Of a stretch of DNA of 55,621 nucleotides, positions 8,299-17,016 are shown one piece after another. Source of the DNA: Verrucomicrobiota bacterium. Its GTDB lineage: Bacteria > Verrucomicrobiota > Verrucomicrobiia > Limisphaerales > SIBE01. Below the pieces are notes generated by a model, which was given only the letters and a program-made list of their open reading frames with translations, was not told the origin of the DNA and did no database searches. Made by a program: the position numbers and the translations under genes. How positions within the stretch are numbered: the stretch's first letter is position 1; the number at the start of each line of letters is the position of its first letter. The DNA lies in assembly GCA_016871515.1 (NCBI GenBank), contig VHDE01000028.1:1-55621 (forward strand), given 5' to 3'.

Positions 8299-8396
8299 CG
8301 ACCTTGGGGAGCGCGGACCGCCGAGTCCGCGCCTCGTTTCGGCTTTTCAATCATTCCGCTCGCGGACTCGGCAGTCCGCGCTCCCAAGGTCGAAAT
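8299..8396. repeat. Two-arm palindromic repeat, family E
   Basis: Arms at about 8299-8331 and 8359-8392 match in inverse orientation (CGACCTTGGG..GCGCGGAC..CCGAGTCCGCG) with a few mismatches, around a loop of about 27 bases. The outer flanks (TTCATTTC and GAAATGAA) also pair. It fills the space between two divergent genes and no second copy was noticed here. Confidence 0.85.
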
Positions 8397-8449
8397 GAAG
8401 TTTGAACGTTTTCTGGAAATATTGCTCCAAGTGCATGAATATGTCTTTC

Positions 8450-9979
8450 ATGAAAAACCACACGTGTCGGATGTTGAAAGTGAAAGACGTTCTGGGAGGA
8501 GTTGTCATCGCGGGAGCCTTGGCCGCCGGTCCATGGTCCCTGGCCACTACGGCAGCTTCGCCTGCGCTCGAGATGGCGCGACAACTCAATGAAGCCTTTA
8601 TTGAAGTTGCCGAAGCCGTTTCCCCAGCCGTTGTCGTCATTGAGGTCGCCCGCAAACCGGAGTACATGGAGATTGATCCAGACAATCCTCTGCTTGAAAT
8701 GCTCCCTCCCGAATTTCGGCGCCAATGGGAAGAGCAACGGAAAAAGCGTCAAGCGGAGCCTCCCGACCGCCGCCGCGCCCCCATCTTCGATGGTCGTGGT
8801 TCCGGCGTGGTGATTCGCAAGAATGGCTACATTCTCACGAACACGCATGTCGTCGAAGATTCCGAAAAGATCAGAGTGCGCCTCAAGAACGGCAAAGAGT
8901 ACTCGGCTGAAGTCCGCGGAATCGATCCGCAATCGGACATTGCCGTCATCAAGATTGACGCGGACAACTTAACCGTGGCCGCGCTAGGCGATTCGGCCAA
9001 GACTCGCGTCGGTGAGTTCGCGATCGCAATCGGCGCGCCGTTCGACCTCGACTACAGCGTGACGTTCGGTCACGTCAGCGCGAAGGGACGCACGCATGTG
9101 ATTCCGAGTTTTGAAAATTCACTCGGCGCTTCGATGGATCAAGATTTCATCCAGACGGACGCGAGTATTAATCCCGGCAACAGCGGCGGACCGCTCGTGA
9201 ATATCTACGGCGAAGTGATTGGCATCAATACACTCATTCGCGGCTTGAGGACCGGCATTGGCTTTGCCGTGCCCGTCAATCTGGCCCGGCAGGTCTCGGA
9301 TCAATTGATCGCGGAAGGGAAATTTACGCGAGCTTGGCTGGGCATTTCGATTGAACCGCTGAAAAGCTCACCGCTGAAAGAAAGAGTCGAGGAAGTGAAT
9401 GATGGTGTTGTCGTGCGAACGATTGAACCGAACGGTCCAGCCATCAAGTCCGATCTTCGCCCGCATGACATTATCACGGCAGTTGAGGGAAAACCGGTCA
9501 CCGACGCGATACAACTGAGGAATGAGGTCCGCGCCCACAAAGTCGGCAGTGAAATCACCTTAGACGTTTATCGGTTGGAGGGGTTCCGGAAGGGCAAAGA
9601 GATCAAAGTCAAGGTCAAGTCGGCCGCTTGGCCAGAACAGAATCTTCAAGTCGCTGGACGGTCCAGAAGCTCGTCGAACAACAACGGCAGCACGCAAGGC
9701 TTAGGATTGACGGTTCAGGCGCTGACGAAGGAATTAGCTGAGAAGTATGGAACCGACATGAGAGAAGGCGTTGTTGTGACAGAGATCAAACCCGGCAGCC
9801 CGGCAGCTGAGACCCGGATCAAGGTGGGAGATATTATTACAGATGTGGACAACAAACCGGTGCGAACTCCCAGGCAATTCCGAGAGGCTGTGACAACTGC
9901 CGGCGAGGAAGGTGTTGTGATCAATCTGATCAGCGACGGTGTGCCGAAGTTCGAGATTCTCAAGGATAGTGGCGATTAG
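8450..9979 (+). CDS. htrA: HtrA/Deg-family periplasmic serine protease
   Basis: 509 residues from ATG 8450; ATG 8471 and a TTG at 8402 are other in-frame starts and none has a strong ribosome-binding site. A signal peptide with the core VVIAGALAAG is followed by a trypsin-like domain with the triad His133 (TNTHVV), Asp163 (QSDIAVIK) and Ser245 (GNSGGPL), then two PDZ domains (about 285-385 and 410-505). It would degrade or refold damaged envelope proteins. A strong terminator follows at 10002. Between the protease's first strands and the catalytic His there is a long charged linker (EFRRQWEEQRKKRQAEPPDRR), common in this group. Confidence 0.95.
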   Translation: MKNHTCRMLKVKDVLGGVVIAGALAAGPWSLATTAASPALEMARQLNEAFIEVAEAVSPAVVVIEVARKPEYMEIDPDNPLLEMLPPEFRRQWEEQRKKRQAEPPDRRRAPIFDGRGSGVVIRKNGYILTNTHVVEDSEKIRVRLKNGKEYSAEVRGIDPQSDIAVIKIDADNLTVAALGDSAKTRVGEFAIAIGAPFDLDYSVTFGHVSAKGRTHVIPSFENSLGASMDQDFIQTDASINPGNSGGPLVNIYGEVIGINTLIRGLRTGIGFAVPVNLARQVSDQLIAEGKFTRAWLGISIEPLKSSPLKERVEEVNDGVVVRTIEPNGPAIKSDLRPHDIITAVEGKPVTDAIQLRNEVRAHKVGSEITLDVYRLEGFRKGKEIKVKVKSAAWPEQNLQVAGRSRSSSNNNGSTQGLGLTVQALTKELAEKYGTDMREGVVVTEIKPGSPAAETRIKVGDIITDVDNKPVRTPRQFREAVTTAGEEGVVINLISDGVPKFEILKDSGD

Positions 9980-10001
9980 CCTCCCCGCATATCCACGAGG
10001 G

Positions 10002-10031
10002 TGCGCCAGCCGCAGTGGCTGGCGCATTTTT
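10002..10031 (+). terminator. Rho-independent terminator after htrA
   Basis: Perfect 10-base stem TGCGCCAGCC/GGCTGGCGCA around GCAGT, followed by TTTTT. It begins 23 bases after the htrA stop codon. Confidence 0.9.
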
Positions 10032-10077
10032 GTTGGCACGGCTGAACGCCAAAGGCCAAGGGACAAAGGGCGAATGG

Positions 10078-10224
10078 CCAATGACGAAAGAATTCCCAAT
10101 GACTAATGACTGCAAGCGTTTCTCAAATAGAGAGTATAAGTATAAGTATAACCGCGAGAGTTGGGCGGACATCCCGGCTGCCGCAACTCGGTCATTGGTC
10201 ATTTAGGCATTCTTTCGTCATTGG
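10078..10224. repeat. Large imperfect inverted repeat upstream of pta
   Basis: 10078-10110 (CCAATGACGAAAGAATTCCC..) is the near-exact inverse of 10191-10224 (..GGCATTCTTTCGTCATTGG). Between them is a short tandem TATAAG x3 (10135-10152). The 9980-10303 interval holds no gene; besides these and the terminator nothing else is seen. Confidence 0.75.
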
Positions 10225-10303
10225 TCACTAGTGATTCGTCATTTTTATTTTATTCACTGGATTCCAGGTTGCAGTTTCGACGGCGCTTCGCTAGTAAACC
10301 CAC

Positions 10304-11353
10304 ATGCGATTTATTGGCAGTGTCATCGAAAAGCTGCAGCGGCATCCGAAAAGGATCGTTTTCCCCGAGGGAACCGAGCCTCGTGTCCTGCAGGCGGCGC
10401 GGCAGTTCTACTCGTTGCGCCTGGGGGTCCCGATCCTGCTCGGCGATCGCTCGAAAATCAAAGAAGCGGCCGCGCAACTGAATGTTTCACTAGAAGGAGT
10501 GCGCATCATTAATCCGGCGCAAAGCGAGGAATTGGACAATTTCGCGAAGCGATTCGAGCTCCTTCGCCGCTACAAAGGGATCAAAGAGACCGAAGCGCGC
10601 GAAGCGATGCTCAAGCCGAATTATTTCGGCGCCATGATGGTGGCCATGCATCAAGTCGATGGCCTCGTTTCCGGAACAAATGAAATCACCGGCAGCGTCT
10701 TGCGGCCGCTGTTCCAAATTATCAAGGTTGCGCCCCAAGCCTCGACCGCTTCAAGCTGCATGATCATCGAAGTCGAAGACAGCCGCTTCGGAGAAAATGG
10801 AGTGATGTTCATGGCGGATTGCGGCGTCATCCCGGACCCGAATGTGGAACAGCTCGCGGACATTGCAGTTTCGACGGCTCAATTGGCTCGGCAATTACTC
10901 GGAGTGCGTGCCCGCGTAGCTCTTCTTTCCTACTCAACCAAGGGGAGCGCCACTCATCCTTCCATTGGCAAGGTGCAAGCGGCCACTGCGCTGGCCGAAC
11001 AAAAGGCAAAACAAAAAATGGTGGAAGCCGACTTTGACGGTGAGTTGCAGTTAGACGCAGCGCTTGTTCCGGAAATCGCCACACGCAAGATTCCGGAAAG
11101 CAAGGTAGCCGGCCGCGCCAATGTGCTAATTTTCCCGGACCTCAATGCGGGAAACATCGGAAGCAAGCTGATTCAGCATATCGCTCGTGCAAACGCATAC
11201 GGACAAATTCTTCTTGGCTTGGACAGACCCGCAGCGGACGTTTCGCGTGGTTCAAATGCCCACGACATTCTGGGCGTCGCCGCGATCATCGGCCTCCAAT
11301 CCATCGCTTACAATTTGCTCTACACAGAAAAGGCGCATTCAGTAATCGAATGA
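10304..11353 (+). CDS. pta: Phosphate acetyltransferase, catalytic PTA_PTB domain only
   Basis: 349 residues covering one PTA_PTB domain (compare about 330 for single-domain Pta). It interconverts acetyl-CoA plus phosphate and acetyl phosphate plus CoA. Recognised by KRIVFPEGTEPRVLQAA at the start, YFGAMMV..VDGLVSGTNEITGSVLRP, FMADCGVIPDPN, LLSYSTKGSA and the C-terminal LIFPDLNAGNIGSKLIQ block. Larger bacterial Pta proteins carry a BioD-like P-loop domain and a DRTGG domain in front; here those domains are encoded by the next gene, in the same direction. No acetate kinase gene is in the window. Confidence 0.94.
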   Translation: MRFIGSVIEKLQRHPKRIVFPEGTEPRVLQAARQFYSLRLGVPILLGDRSKIKEAAAQLNVSLEGVRIINPAQSEELDNFAKRFELLRRYKGIKETEAREAMLKPNYFGAMMVAMHQVDGLVSGTNEITGSVLRPLFQIIKVAPQASTASSCMIIEVEDSRFGENGVMFMADCGVIPDPNVEQLADIAVSTAQLARQLLGVRARVALLSYSTKGSATHPSIGKVQAATALAEQKAKQKMVEADFDGELQLDAALVPEIATRKIPESKVAGRANVLIFPDLNAGNIGSKLIQHIARANAYGQILLGLDRPAADVSRGSNAHDILGVAAIIGLQSIAYNLLYTEKAHSVIE

Positions 11354-11436
11354 CTGGGCCAGCTTTCGATGAACTCGACCATCAGCCAGGAGCTGCTTGT
11401 TAATCTTACGTTTACGCGCATAGCGCCCATGCTCTT

Positions 11437-11509
11437 GGCAGGATCGGGCGTCTCGCCTGTCCTGATTTTGGTGTACGCAGATGCTGGACAGGCGAGACGC
11501 CTATCCTAC
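11437..11509. repeat. Family A palindromic doublet
   Basis: Arms 11437-11462 and 11486-11509 (core GGCGTCTCGCCTGTCC and its inverse) with a few mismatches; loop contains TTTTGGTGTACGCAGATGCT, shared with the copies at 12666 and, inverted, 28902. Confidence 0.85.
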
Positions 11510-11522
11510 GACCGGTCACGGC

Positions 11523-12614
11523 ATGAACACTGAAACCCCGCGTGTCTTTATTGCCGCCACGCGGCAGAACGACGGCAAGACCACGACGTCGTTAGGCCTG
11601 GTCGCCGCCTTGCAAAAGTTTCATCCACGCGTGGGCTACATCAAACCGGTCGGCCAACGCTTCGTCGAAATTGACGAACAGAAGATCGATGAAGATACCG
11701 TGTTGATGGACCGGGTCTATCAACTCAACTGTCCGCTGGTGGATATGAGTCCAATCGCGGTCGAACCGGATTTCACCCGCAAATATCTCCAATCGTCGAA
11801 CTACGACGCCCTGGTGAAAAAAATTCAGAAAGCGTTCGATCGCGTCGCATGGGAAAAGGATTTCGTCCTTTGTGAAGGATCAGGTCACGCGGGAGTCGGG
11901 TCCGTGTTTGATTTGTCCAATGCCCGCGTCGCAAAACTTCTCGAGACGAAAGTCGTCATCGTCACTCAAGGCGGGATCGGAAAACCGATTGACGAGGTTT
12001 CGCTCAATCAGGCCCTCTTCGAGAAAGAGGGCGTCGAGATTATCGGTGTCATTCTCAACAAGGTGACTCCGGAAAAACTCGACTCGGTTACGGAGTTTGC
12101 GCGGCGCGGGCTCAAGCGCAAGGGCCTCGAGTTGCTCGGCGTGGTTCCACACCAACCCATACTGACGCGGCCGACTATGGAATTAATCCAGGAAGAACTT
12201 GGCGCTGAACTTCTCAACCGGCCTGATCAAATCCATAATCTCGTCGACGACGTCGTTGTCGGCGCGATGGGACTGCAAAACACGCTCAATACATTCAAGA
12301 ACGGCGTGCTCCTGATCGCGTCGGGTGATCGCGAGGACATTATTCTGGCGGCCGCAACGACGCTCTTAGGGCAAGCTGACGGCCTGGCCGGCATCGTTCT
12401 GACAGGCAATTTGCGTCCCAGTTCGAGTGTCATAAAAGTCATTCGTGAGATGCCGTTCCCGATGCTACTGGCTGCCGAGGACAGCTATCTCGTCGCGTCC
12501 AAGTTGCACGACCTGATCGTCAAAACTCGTCCAAACGAAACCCAAAAAATCTCCTTGATCCGAGATGTCATCGCTCAGCACGTCGATGTGAATCGCATCG
12601 TGAAGGCATTGTAG
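11523..12614 (+). CDS. BioD-like P-loop/DRTGG protein (detached regulatory half of Pta)
   Basis: 363 residues from ATG 11523. Residues 7-22 hold a modified Walker A (ATRQNDGKTTTSLG) of the AAA_26/dethiobiotin-synthetase-like class; residues about 215-330 form a DRTGG domain. Together these match the N-terminal two-thirds of large phosphotransacetylases, where they have regulatory roles. The pta catalytic gene is just upstream, 169 bases away across a palindromic repeat, so the two products probably form one functional unit. A frame extension to 11481 lies in repeat sequence and was not used. The Walker A and the ECGSGHAGVG-like switch (CEGSGHAGVGSV) look intact. Confidence 0.85.
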   Translation: MNTETPRVFIAATRQNDGKTTTSLGLVAALQKFHPRVGYIKPVGQRFVEIDEQKIDEDTVLMDRVYQLNCPLVDMSPIAVEPDFTRKYLQSSNYDALVKKIQKAFDRVAWEKDFVLCEGSGHAGVGSVFDLSNARVAKLLETKVVIVTQGGIGKPIDEVSLNQALFEKEGVEIIGVILNKVTPEKLDSVTEFARRGLKRKGLELLGVVPHQPILTRPTMELIQEELGAELLNRPDQIHNLVDDVVVGAMGLQNTLNTFKNGVLLIASGDREDIILAAATTLLGQADGLAGIVLTGNLRPSSSVIKVIREMPFPMLLAAEDSYLVASKLHDLIVKTRPNETQKISLIRDVIAQHVDVNRIVKAL

Positions 12615-12665
12615 AATTGCGTTATTGAAAACTCCTAACATGACACGCACCGGAACCATGAACCT

Positions 12666-12740
12666 GGCAGGACAGCGCGTCTCGCCTGTCTATGCTCTTG
12701 GTGTACGCAAATCCTGGACAGGCGGGACGCCTTTCCTACC
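12666..12740. repeat. Family A palindromic doublet
   Basis: Arms 12666-12690 and 12717-12740, loop TATGCTCTTGGTGTACGCAA.., closely related to the copy at 11437. It sits between the DRTGG gene and hisC. Confidence 0.85.
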
Positions 12741-12767
12741 GCGCAAGTTTATGGAAAGACACTGATT

Positions 12768-13871
12768 ATGTCTGCTGGTCTGGCCTTAAACCCCGCCCTG
12801 CGGAACTTGCCCGTTTACCAACCGGGCCGCCCCATCGAAGAAGTCGCGCGCGAGTTGAATTTGCCTGCTTCGGAGATCATCAAGCTCGCCTCGAACGAAA
12901 ATCCGCTCGGTCCTTCGCCCGCGGCGCTCGCCGCAATGCGCCGCGTCCTGGCGCAGCTCCATCTTTACCCGGATGGCAACGCCTTTTATTTGAAGCAGAA
13001 ACTTGCGGAGAAGCTTGCCGTCCCGACGGCCAATCTTATTCTCGGAAACGGCTCGAATGAGATCATTGAATTTGTCGGTCATGCGCTCATGAGACCTGGT
13101 GTGGATGTGATCGTGTCGCAATATTGTTTTGCCGTTTACCCAATTATAACGCATCTCTTCGGCGCCAACTTAATTGCCGTTCCGGCGAAGAATTACGGTC
13201 ACGATCTTCCCGCGATGCTAAACGCCATCACTCCGCAAACTCAGGTCATGTTCGTGGCTAATCCCAACAACCCAACCGGCACTCTAGCGCCGCGTCAGGA
13301 AGTGATGCGCCTCATCAAGGAAGTTCCGTCCCGCGTGCTGTTGGTAATGGACGAGGCCTACCTGGAATTCCTTGATGATCCCGTTGACTTGCTCCCTTTG
13401 ATCCGCGCCGGCGAGAAGCCAAATCTCCTTTTGATGCGGACCTTCTCCAAAATCTTCGGCCTGGCAGGCCTGCGCCTGGGGTACGGTATCGGTCACGCCG
13501 AACTTGTCGCGGCTCTCGAAAAAGTCCGCCAACCGTTCAACATAAACGCGTTGGTTCAAGCCGGCGCTTTAGCTGCGCTCGATGACGCCGGTCACATAGC
13601 GAATACGCGCGCCAATAATAAGGCTGGGCTGCAATTCTTCACGCAGGCTTTCAGCGAATTGGGGTTGGAACATGTCCCCTCAGCCGCGAATTTCATTTTG
13701 GTCCGCGTGGGGAACGGCCAGCGAGTCTTTAACGAACTGCAAAAGCTCGGCGTGATTGCGCGCCCGATGGCGGGCTACCAATTGCCCGAATGGATTCGTA
13801 TCTCGGTGGGCACGCCGGACGAAAATCGGCGGTGTCTGAGCGCGCTGCAAAACGCGCTCGCTTCGGCCTAA
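12768..13871 (+). CDS. hisC: Histidinol-phosphate aminotransferase
   Basis: 367 residues, class II aminotransferase. It transfers the amino group from glutamate to imidazole-acetol phosphate in histidine synthesis. Visible motifs are SNENPLGPSP near the N-terminus, NPNNPTGT, DEAYLEF and SKIFGLAGLRLGYG, with Lys228 as the predicted PLP lysine. ATG 12768 follows GGAAAG at suitable distance. No other his gene is in the window. Some members also act on tyrosine or phenylalanine precursors, so the substrate is assigned by family only. Confidence 0.93.
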   Translation: MSAGLALNPALRNLPVYQPGRPIEEVARELNLPASEIIKLASNENPLGPSPAALAAMRRVLAQLHLYPDGNAFYLKQKLAEKLAVPTANLILGNGSNEIIEFVGHALMRPGVDVIVSQYCFAVYPIITHLFGANLIAVPAKNYGHDLPAMLNAITPQTQVMFVANPNNPTGTLAPRQEVMRLIKEVPSRVLLVMDEAYLEFLDDPVDLLPLIRAGEKPNLLLMRTFSKIFGLAGLRLGYGIGHAELVAALEKVRQPFNINALVQAGALAALDDAGHIANTRANNKAGLQFFTQAFSELGLEHVPSAANFILVRVGNGQRVFNELQKLGVIARPMAGYQLPEWIRISVGTPDENRRCLSALQNALASA

Positions 13872-13892
13872 TGAAACGGAGTCGTCGTCCAA

Positions 13893-14621
13893 CTACAGCT
13901 GCTGTTCTCCGGGCATAATCAACAGGCGCGGAATGCGGATATGTGCGGGTTGTTCGAGCAGGAAGCGGATGGTGCGGGCGATGTCTTCGGGTTGTAGCGG
14001 CGACGAGATATTCATGCTTTTGGTCGGATGCACCTTCCAATGATTGTGCAATTCCGTCAGGACTAAGCCTGGCTCGATGCAGCTCACTTTGACATTCGTC
14101 CCGGCGAGTTCCATCCGCAATCCTTCGGAGAGCGCTTCGATGGCATACTTGGTTCCGGCATAGGCGCCGGCCGTCGGACGGACCTTTGTTCCCAGAATGC
14201 TCGAAGTGTTTACGAGATGTCCTTGGTTGATCCGTTTGAAATGGCGCACCGCTGCGTAAGCGAGCCGGAACGCTGCTTCGACATTGATTCGCACCATGCG
14301 GCAAACCCTTTCGATGTCGATCTCTTCGATCGGTCCAACATCGACAACGCCCGCGTTGTTGCAGATGACGTCGCAGCGCCCGAAGCGTTGCAGTGCAAGG
14401 TCGAGCAACTTCTGCGGCAAGCTCGGTTCGGTGATATCCCCCATCAGCGACGCCGATTCGCCGATTTCTTTCGCTAGCGAATCGATGCGTTCGGAACGCC
14501 TCGCCGTCAAAACAAGTTTCATCCCGGCCTGGCTCAAATTGCGGGCAACGGCTGCGCCAATGCCGCTGCTCGCTCCTGTGATTACCGCGACTTGATCTTT
14601 CAAGGTGGAAGCTGAATTCAT
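13893..14621 (-). CDS. Short-chain dehydrogenase/reductase
   Basis: 242-residue classical SDR. TGASSGIG (15-22) binds the nucleotide, NNAG is at 88-91, and the catalytic Ser (140-141), Tyr154 and Lys158 (YAGTK) are in place. Arg residues after the second strand (TARRSER) suggest NADP(H). It converges on hisC, 21 bases away. The substrate cannot be told from sequence. Confidence 0.9.
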   Translation of the reverse strand: MNSASTLKDQVAVITGASSGIGAAVARNLSQAGMKLVLTARRSERIDSLAKEIGESASLMGDITEPSLPQKLLDLALQRFGRCDVICNNAGVVDVGPIEEIDIERVCRMVRINVEAAFRLAYAAVRHFKRINQGHLVNTSSILGTKVRPTAGAYAGTKYAIEALSEGLRMELAGTNVKVSCIEPGLVLTELHNHWKVHPTKSMNISSPLQPEDIARTIRFLLEQPAHIRIPRLLIMPGEQQL

Positions 14622-14756
14622 GCGCTCACTCTAATGGGTCATATCGGCAGTTGGAATCAGAATTCATCGTGTGGTCTGGCGGTAAAGTCAGACACTGCGA
14701 TGATTCACGACAGTTCGTTGCCTTGTAAGCGATCTCTGATCTGTTATTCTGCTGTT

Positions 14757-15470
14757 ATGGCATTCGGAAACACGGACGAGCGAGTGGACACTCTCGAAGC
14801 TGCTTTGACTTCCTTCATCCGGCACACGACCGAAGGAATCGCCGAAATGCGGCGCGCGAATGAAGAAAGTCGGCGCGGTGCCGAAGAGATGCGCCGGGGC
14901 ATCGAAGAAACTCGGCACAGTATTGAAGAGATGCGGCGCGGCAACGAAGAGTTCCGGGCGGAAATACGCCAGGACATTGCCGAGATGCGTCAATGGCGCA
15001 TCCAGGCGCAGAAGCAATGGGGTGAGATCACGCAAAAGATGGGAACCTTCGTTGAAGATATTGTCGCTCCGAACATTCCTCATCTTGGCCGGGAGGTCTT
15101 CAAGCTTGGAGGAACAAATGAGGAACTATTCTCCGGACCGCGATTGCGCTTGCGCCATCCGTCTGATCCATCACGCATGCGCGAATTCGATTATGTCTAC
15201 GCGACCGAGCGCGGGTGGGTCGTCGTGGCATCCAAAACGGACCCTAAGCTCAAGGATATCGATCTGTTTCGCGAAATGCTCTCGGAAGTTCGAGAATACT
15301 TTCCACAGTATGCCCAATCACCATTAAAGCCTGTCTTCGCGAGTCTCTACATCCCCGAGCACGTGGCTGACTATTGTACCCGCCACGGCATCTATGCTCT
15401 CGGCATGGGGCCTGAGACCATGCAGATTCTGAACCTGCCACAATTGCTTGCTTCAGGCGCTTCGGTTTGA
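14757..15470 (+). CDS. Coiled-coil plus PD-(D/E)XK-like domain protein (DUF3782-like)
   Basis: 237 residues from ATG 14757; an upstream in-frame extension to 14634 has no support. Residues 20-75 are a heptad-like coiled coil built of repeats such as EEMRRGIEE and EEMRRGNEE. The C-terminal half resembles the nuclease-fold domain found with DUF3782: GTFVEDIVAP, EFDYVY, then VVVASKTD and a long helix. Where nucleases of this fold have E-x-K, the sequence has A-S-K, so catalysis is doubtful. Function unknown; it stands alone between an SDR gene and argA. Confidence 0.6.
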   Translation: MAFGNTDERVDTLEAALTSFIRHTTEGIAEMRRANEESRRGAEEMRRGIEETRHSIEEMRRGNEEFRAEIRQDIAEMRQWRIQAQKQWGEITQKMGTFVEDIVAPNIPHLGREVFKLGGTNEELFSGPRLRLRHPSDPSRMREFDYVYATERGWVVVASKTDPKLKDIDLFREMLSEVREYFPQYAQSPLKPVFASLYIPEHVADYCTRHGIYALGMGPETMQILNLPQLLASGASV

Positions 15471-15618
15471 ACCTGTCCAAAGGAGCGCCGCTTTCCAAAT
15501 TAGCAGTTGAATCCCCAGCGAAACGGACCTACTTATCTCTTGATTTGCACGATGCAAAGTCCAGAGACCCGTTCATTCGATATCGCGACCGTGGACATCA
15601 ATTGTCTTCCTAGCTGAA

Positions 15619-16953
15619 GTGAAACTCACCGACCTCCGAGGCATTCTCCAATACATCCCGCGATTCCGGGAGAAGGTTTTTATTATCAGCGTCGATGGCG
15701 CCATCGTCACCGACGAGAACTTCGCAAATATCCTGCTGGATGTTGCGGTCCTTCGATCATTGAACATCCGCGTCGTGCTGGTGCACGGCGCCGCCGCGCA
15801 AATCCGGGCGTTGGCCAAAGAACAACGAGTGACGCCTTCCGACCTTGAAGGAAGCGGAATTACGGACGCCGAGACGCTAAAACTTGCGCTCACGGCTGCT
15901 AATCGGCTCACTCACGAGATCTTGGAAGGTCTCTCGGCGAATGACCTCCGAGCTGCCTGCACCAACGCGATCATTGCGCACCCGCTCGGAATCATCCAAG
16001 GGGTCGATCACCTGTTCACGGGCAAAGTCGAGCGCGTGGACATCGAATTGTTGCAGACGCTGCTGACTCAAGGAATCGTTCCCGTGGTGCCGCCATTGGG
16101 TTTTGATGGCGATGGCAAAACTTACCGGGTCAATTCTGATGCAGTCGCATTGGCCATCGCCGAAGCTTTGAAGGCGGCGAAGCTCATTTACATCACGACC
16201 TTCGACGGCATCATTCGACAGGGTCAACTCATCCGTCAGATGTTGGCCGGCGATCTAAACGAGATTCTGAGCCATCACAAAAATGAACTCGCGCCTGAAG
16301 CTGTCTCGAAAGCCATTCATGCCGCCGCCGCTTGCCGCGGCAGCGTTCCCAGAGTGCACATCATCAATGGCCGCGTGGATGAAGGCTTGCTGGCGGAGGT
16401 TTTCTCGAATGAAGGCATCGGCACTCTGATTTACGCGAACGAATATCAGCAGATTCGCCGCGCGATGAAAAAGGATGTCCGCAGCATTTTGATGCTGATC
16501 AAGAGTTCCGTCGCTACCGACGAACTCGTCAAACGGACCCGGCCGATGATTGAAAAGCAGCTCGGTGATTATTACATCTTCGAGATCGACAAAAATCCGG
16601 TGGCGTGCGTCGCGTTGCACGTTTATCCGGAACAAAGTCAGGGCGAGCTCGCGTGCCTCTATGTAAGACCGTCGCACGAAAATCAAGGTATCGGGCGTAA
16701 GATGATTAATTTTGTTGAAGACAAAGCCCGCGAGTTCGGCTTGAACGAGTTGATCACGCTCTCGACCCAGACCTTCACTTACTTCCAATCGAAAGGCGGT
16801 TTTGCCGAAGGCACGCGTGATGATCTCCCGCCGGCGCGGCGTGAAAAATACGACCAGAGCGGACGCAACTCAAAAGTGCTCGTCAAGAAACTGACCAAGC
16901 CCGCCAATAACGAGACCTCAGCGATTCGAACGGTCGGGGCATTGACAGTCTGA
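15619..16953 (+). CDS. argA: N-acetylglutamate synthase (amino-acid N-acetyltransferase)
   Basis: 444 residues: amino-acid kinase-like domain (about 15-285) followed by a GNAT domain (about 290-430), the architecture of classical ArgA. It makes N-acetylglutamate from glutamate and acetyl-CoA, the first step of arginine synthesis. Motifs are VLVHGAAAQI in the kinase-like domain and the acetyl-CoA loop HENQGIGRKMI in the GNAT domain, with YFQSKGGFAEG near the end. The start is GTG 15619; no better start lies upstream because other frames close. No other arg genes are seen. Confidence 0.93.
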   Translation: MKLTDLRGILQYIPRFREKVFIISVDGAIVTDENFANILLDVAVLRSLNIRVVLVHGAAAQIRALAKEQRVTPSDLEGSGITDAETLKLALTAANRLTHEILEGLSANDLRAACTNAIIAHPLGIIQGVDHLFTGKVERVDIELLQTLLTQGIVPVVPPLGFDGDGKTYRVNSDAVALAIAEALKAAKLIYITTFDGIIRQGQLIRQMLAGDLNEILSHHKNELAPEAVSKAIHAAAACRGSVPRVHIINGRVDEGLLAEVFSNEGIGTLIYANEYQQIRRAMKKDVRSILMLIKSSVATDELVKRTRPMIEKQLGDYYIFEIDKNPVACVALHVYPEQSQGELACLYVRPSHENQGIGRKMINFVEDKAREFGLNELITLSTQTFTYFQSKGGFAEGTRDDLPPARREKYDQSGRNSKVLVKKLTKPANNETSAIRTVGALTV

Positions 16954-16991
16954 CAAAGGCCAACGTGCAGACTGAAATTTCCTTCCTCACC

Positions 16992-17016
16992 GGCAGGACA
17001 GCGCGTCCTGCCGGTC
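16992..17016. repeat. Family A singlet, decayed
   Basis: GGCAGGACAGCGCGTCCTGC with partner CCGGTC; a short palindromic piece related to family A arms just after argA. Confidence 0.5.
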
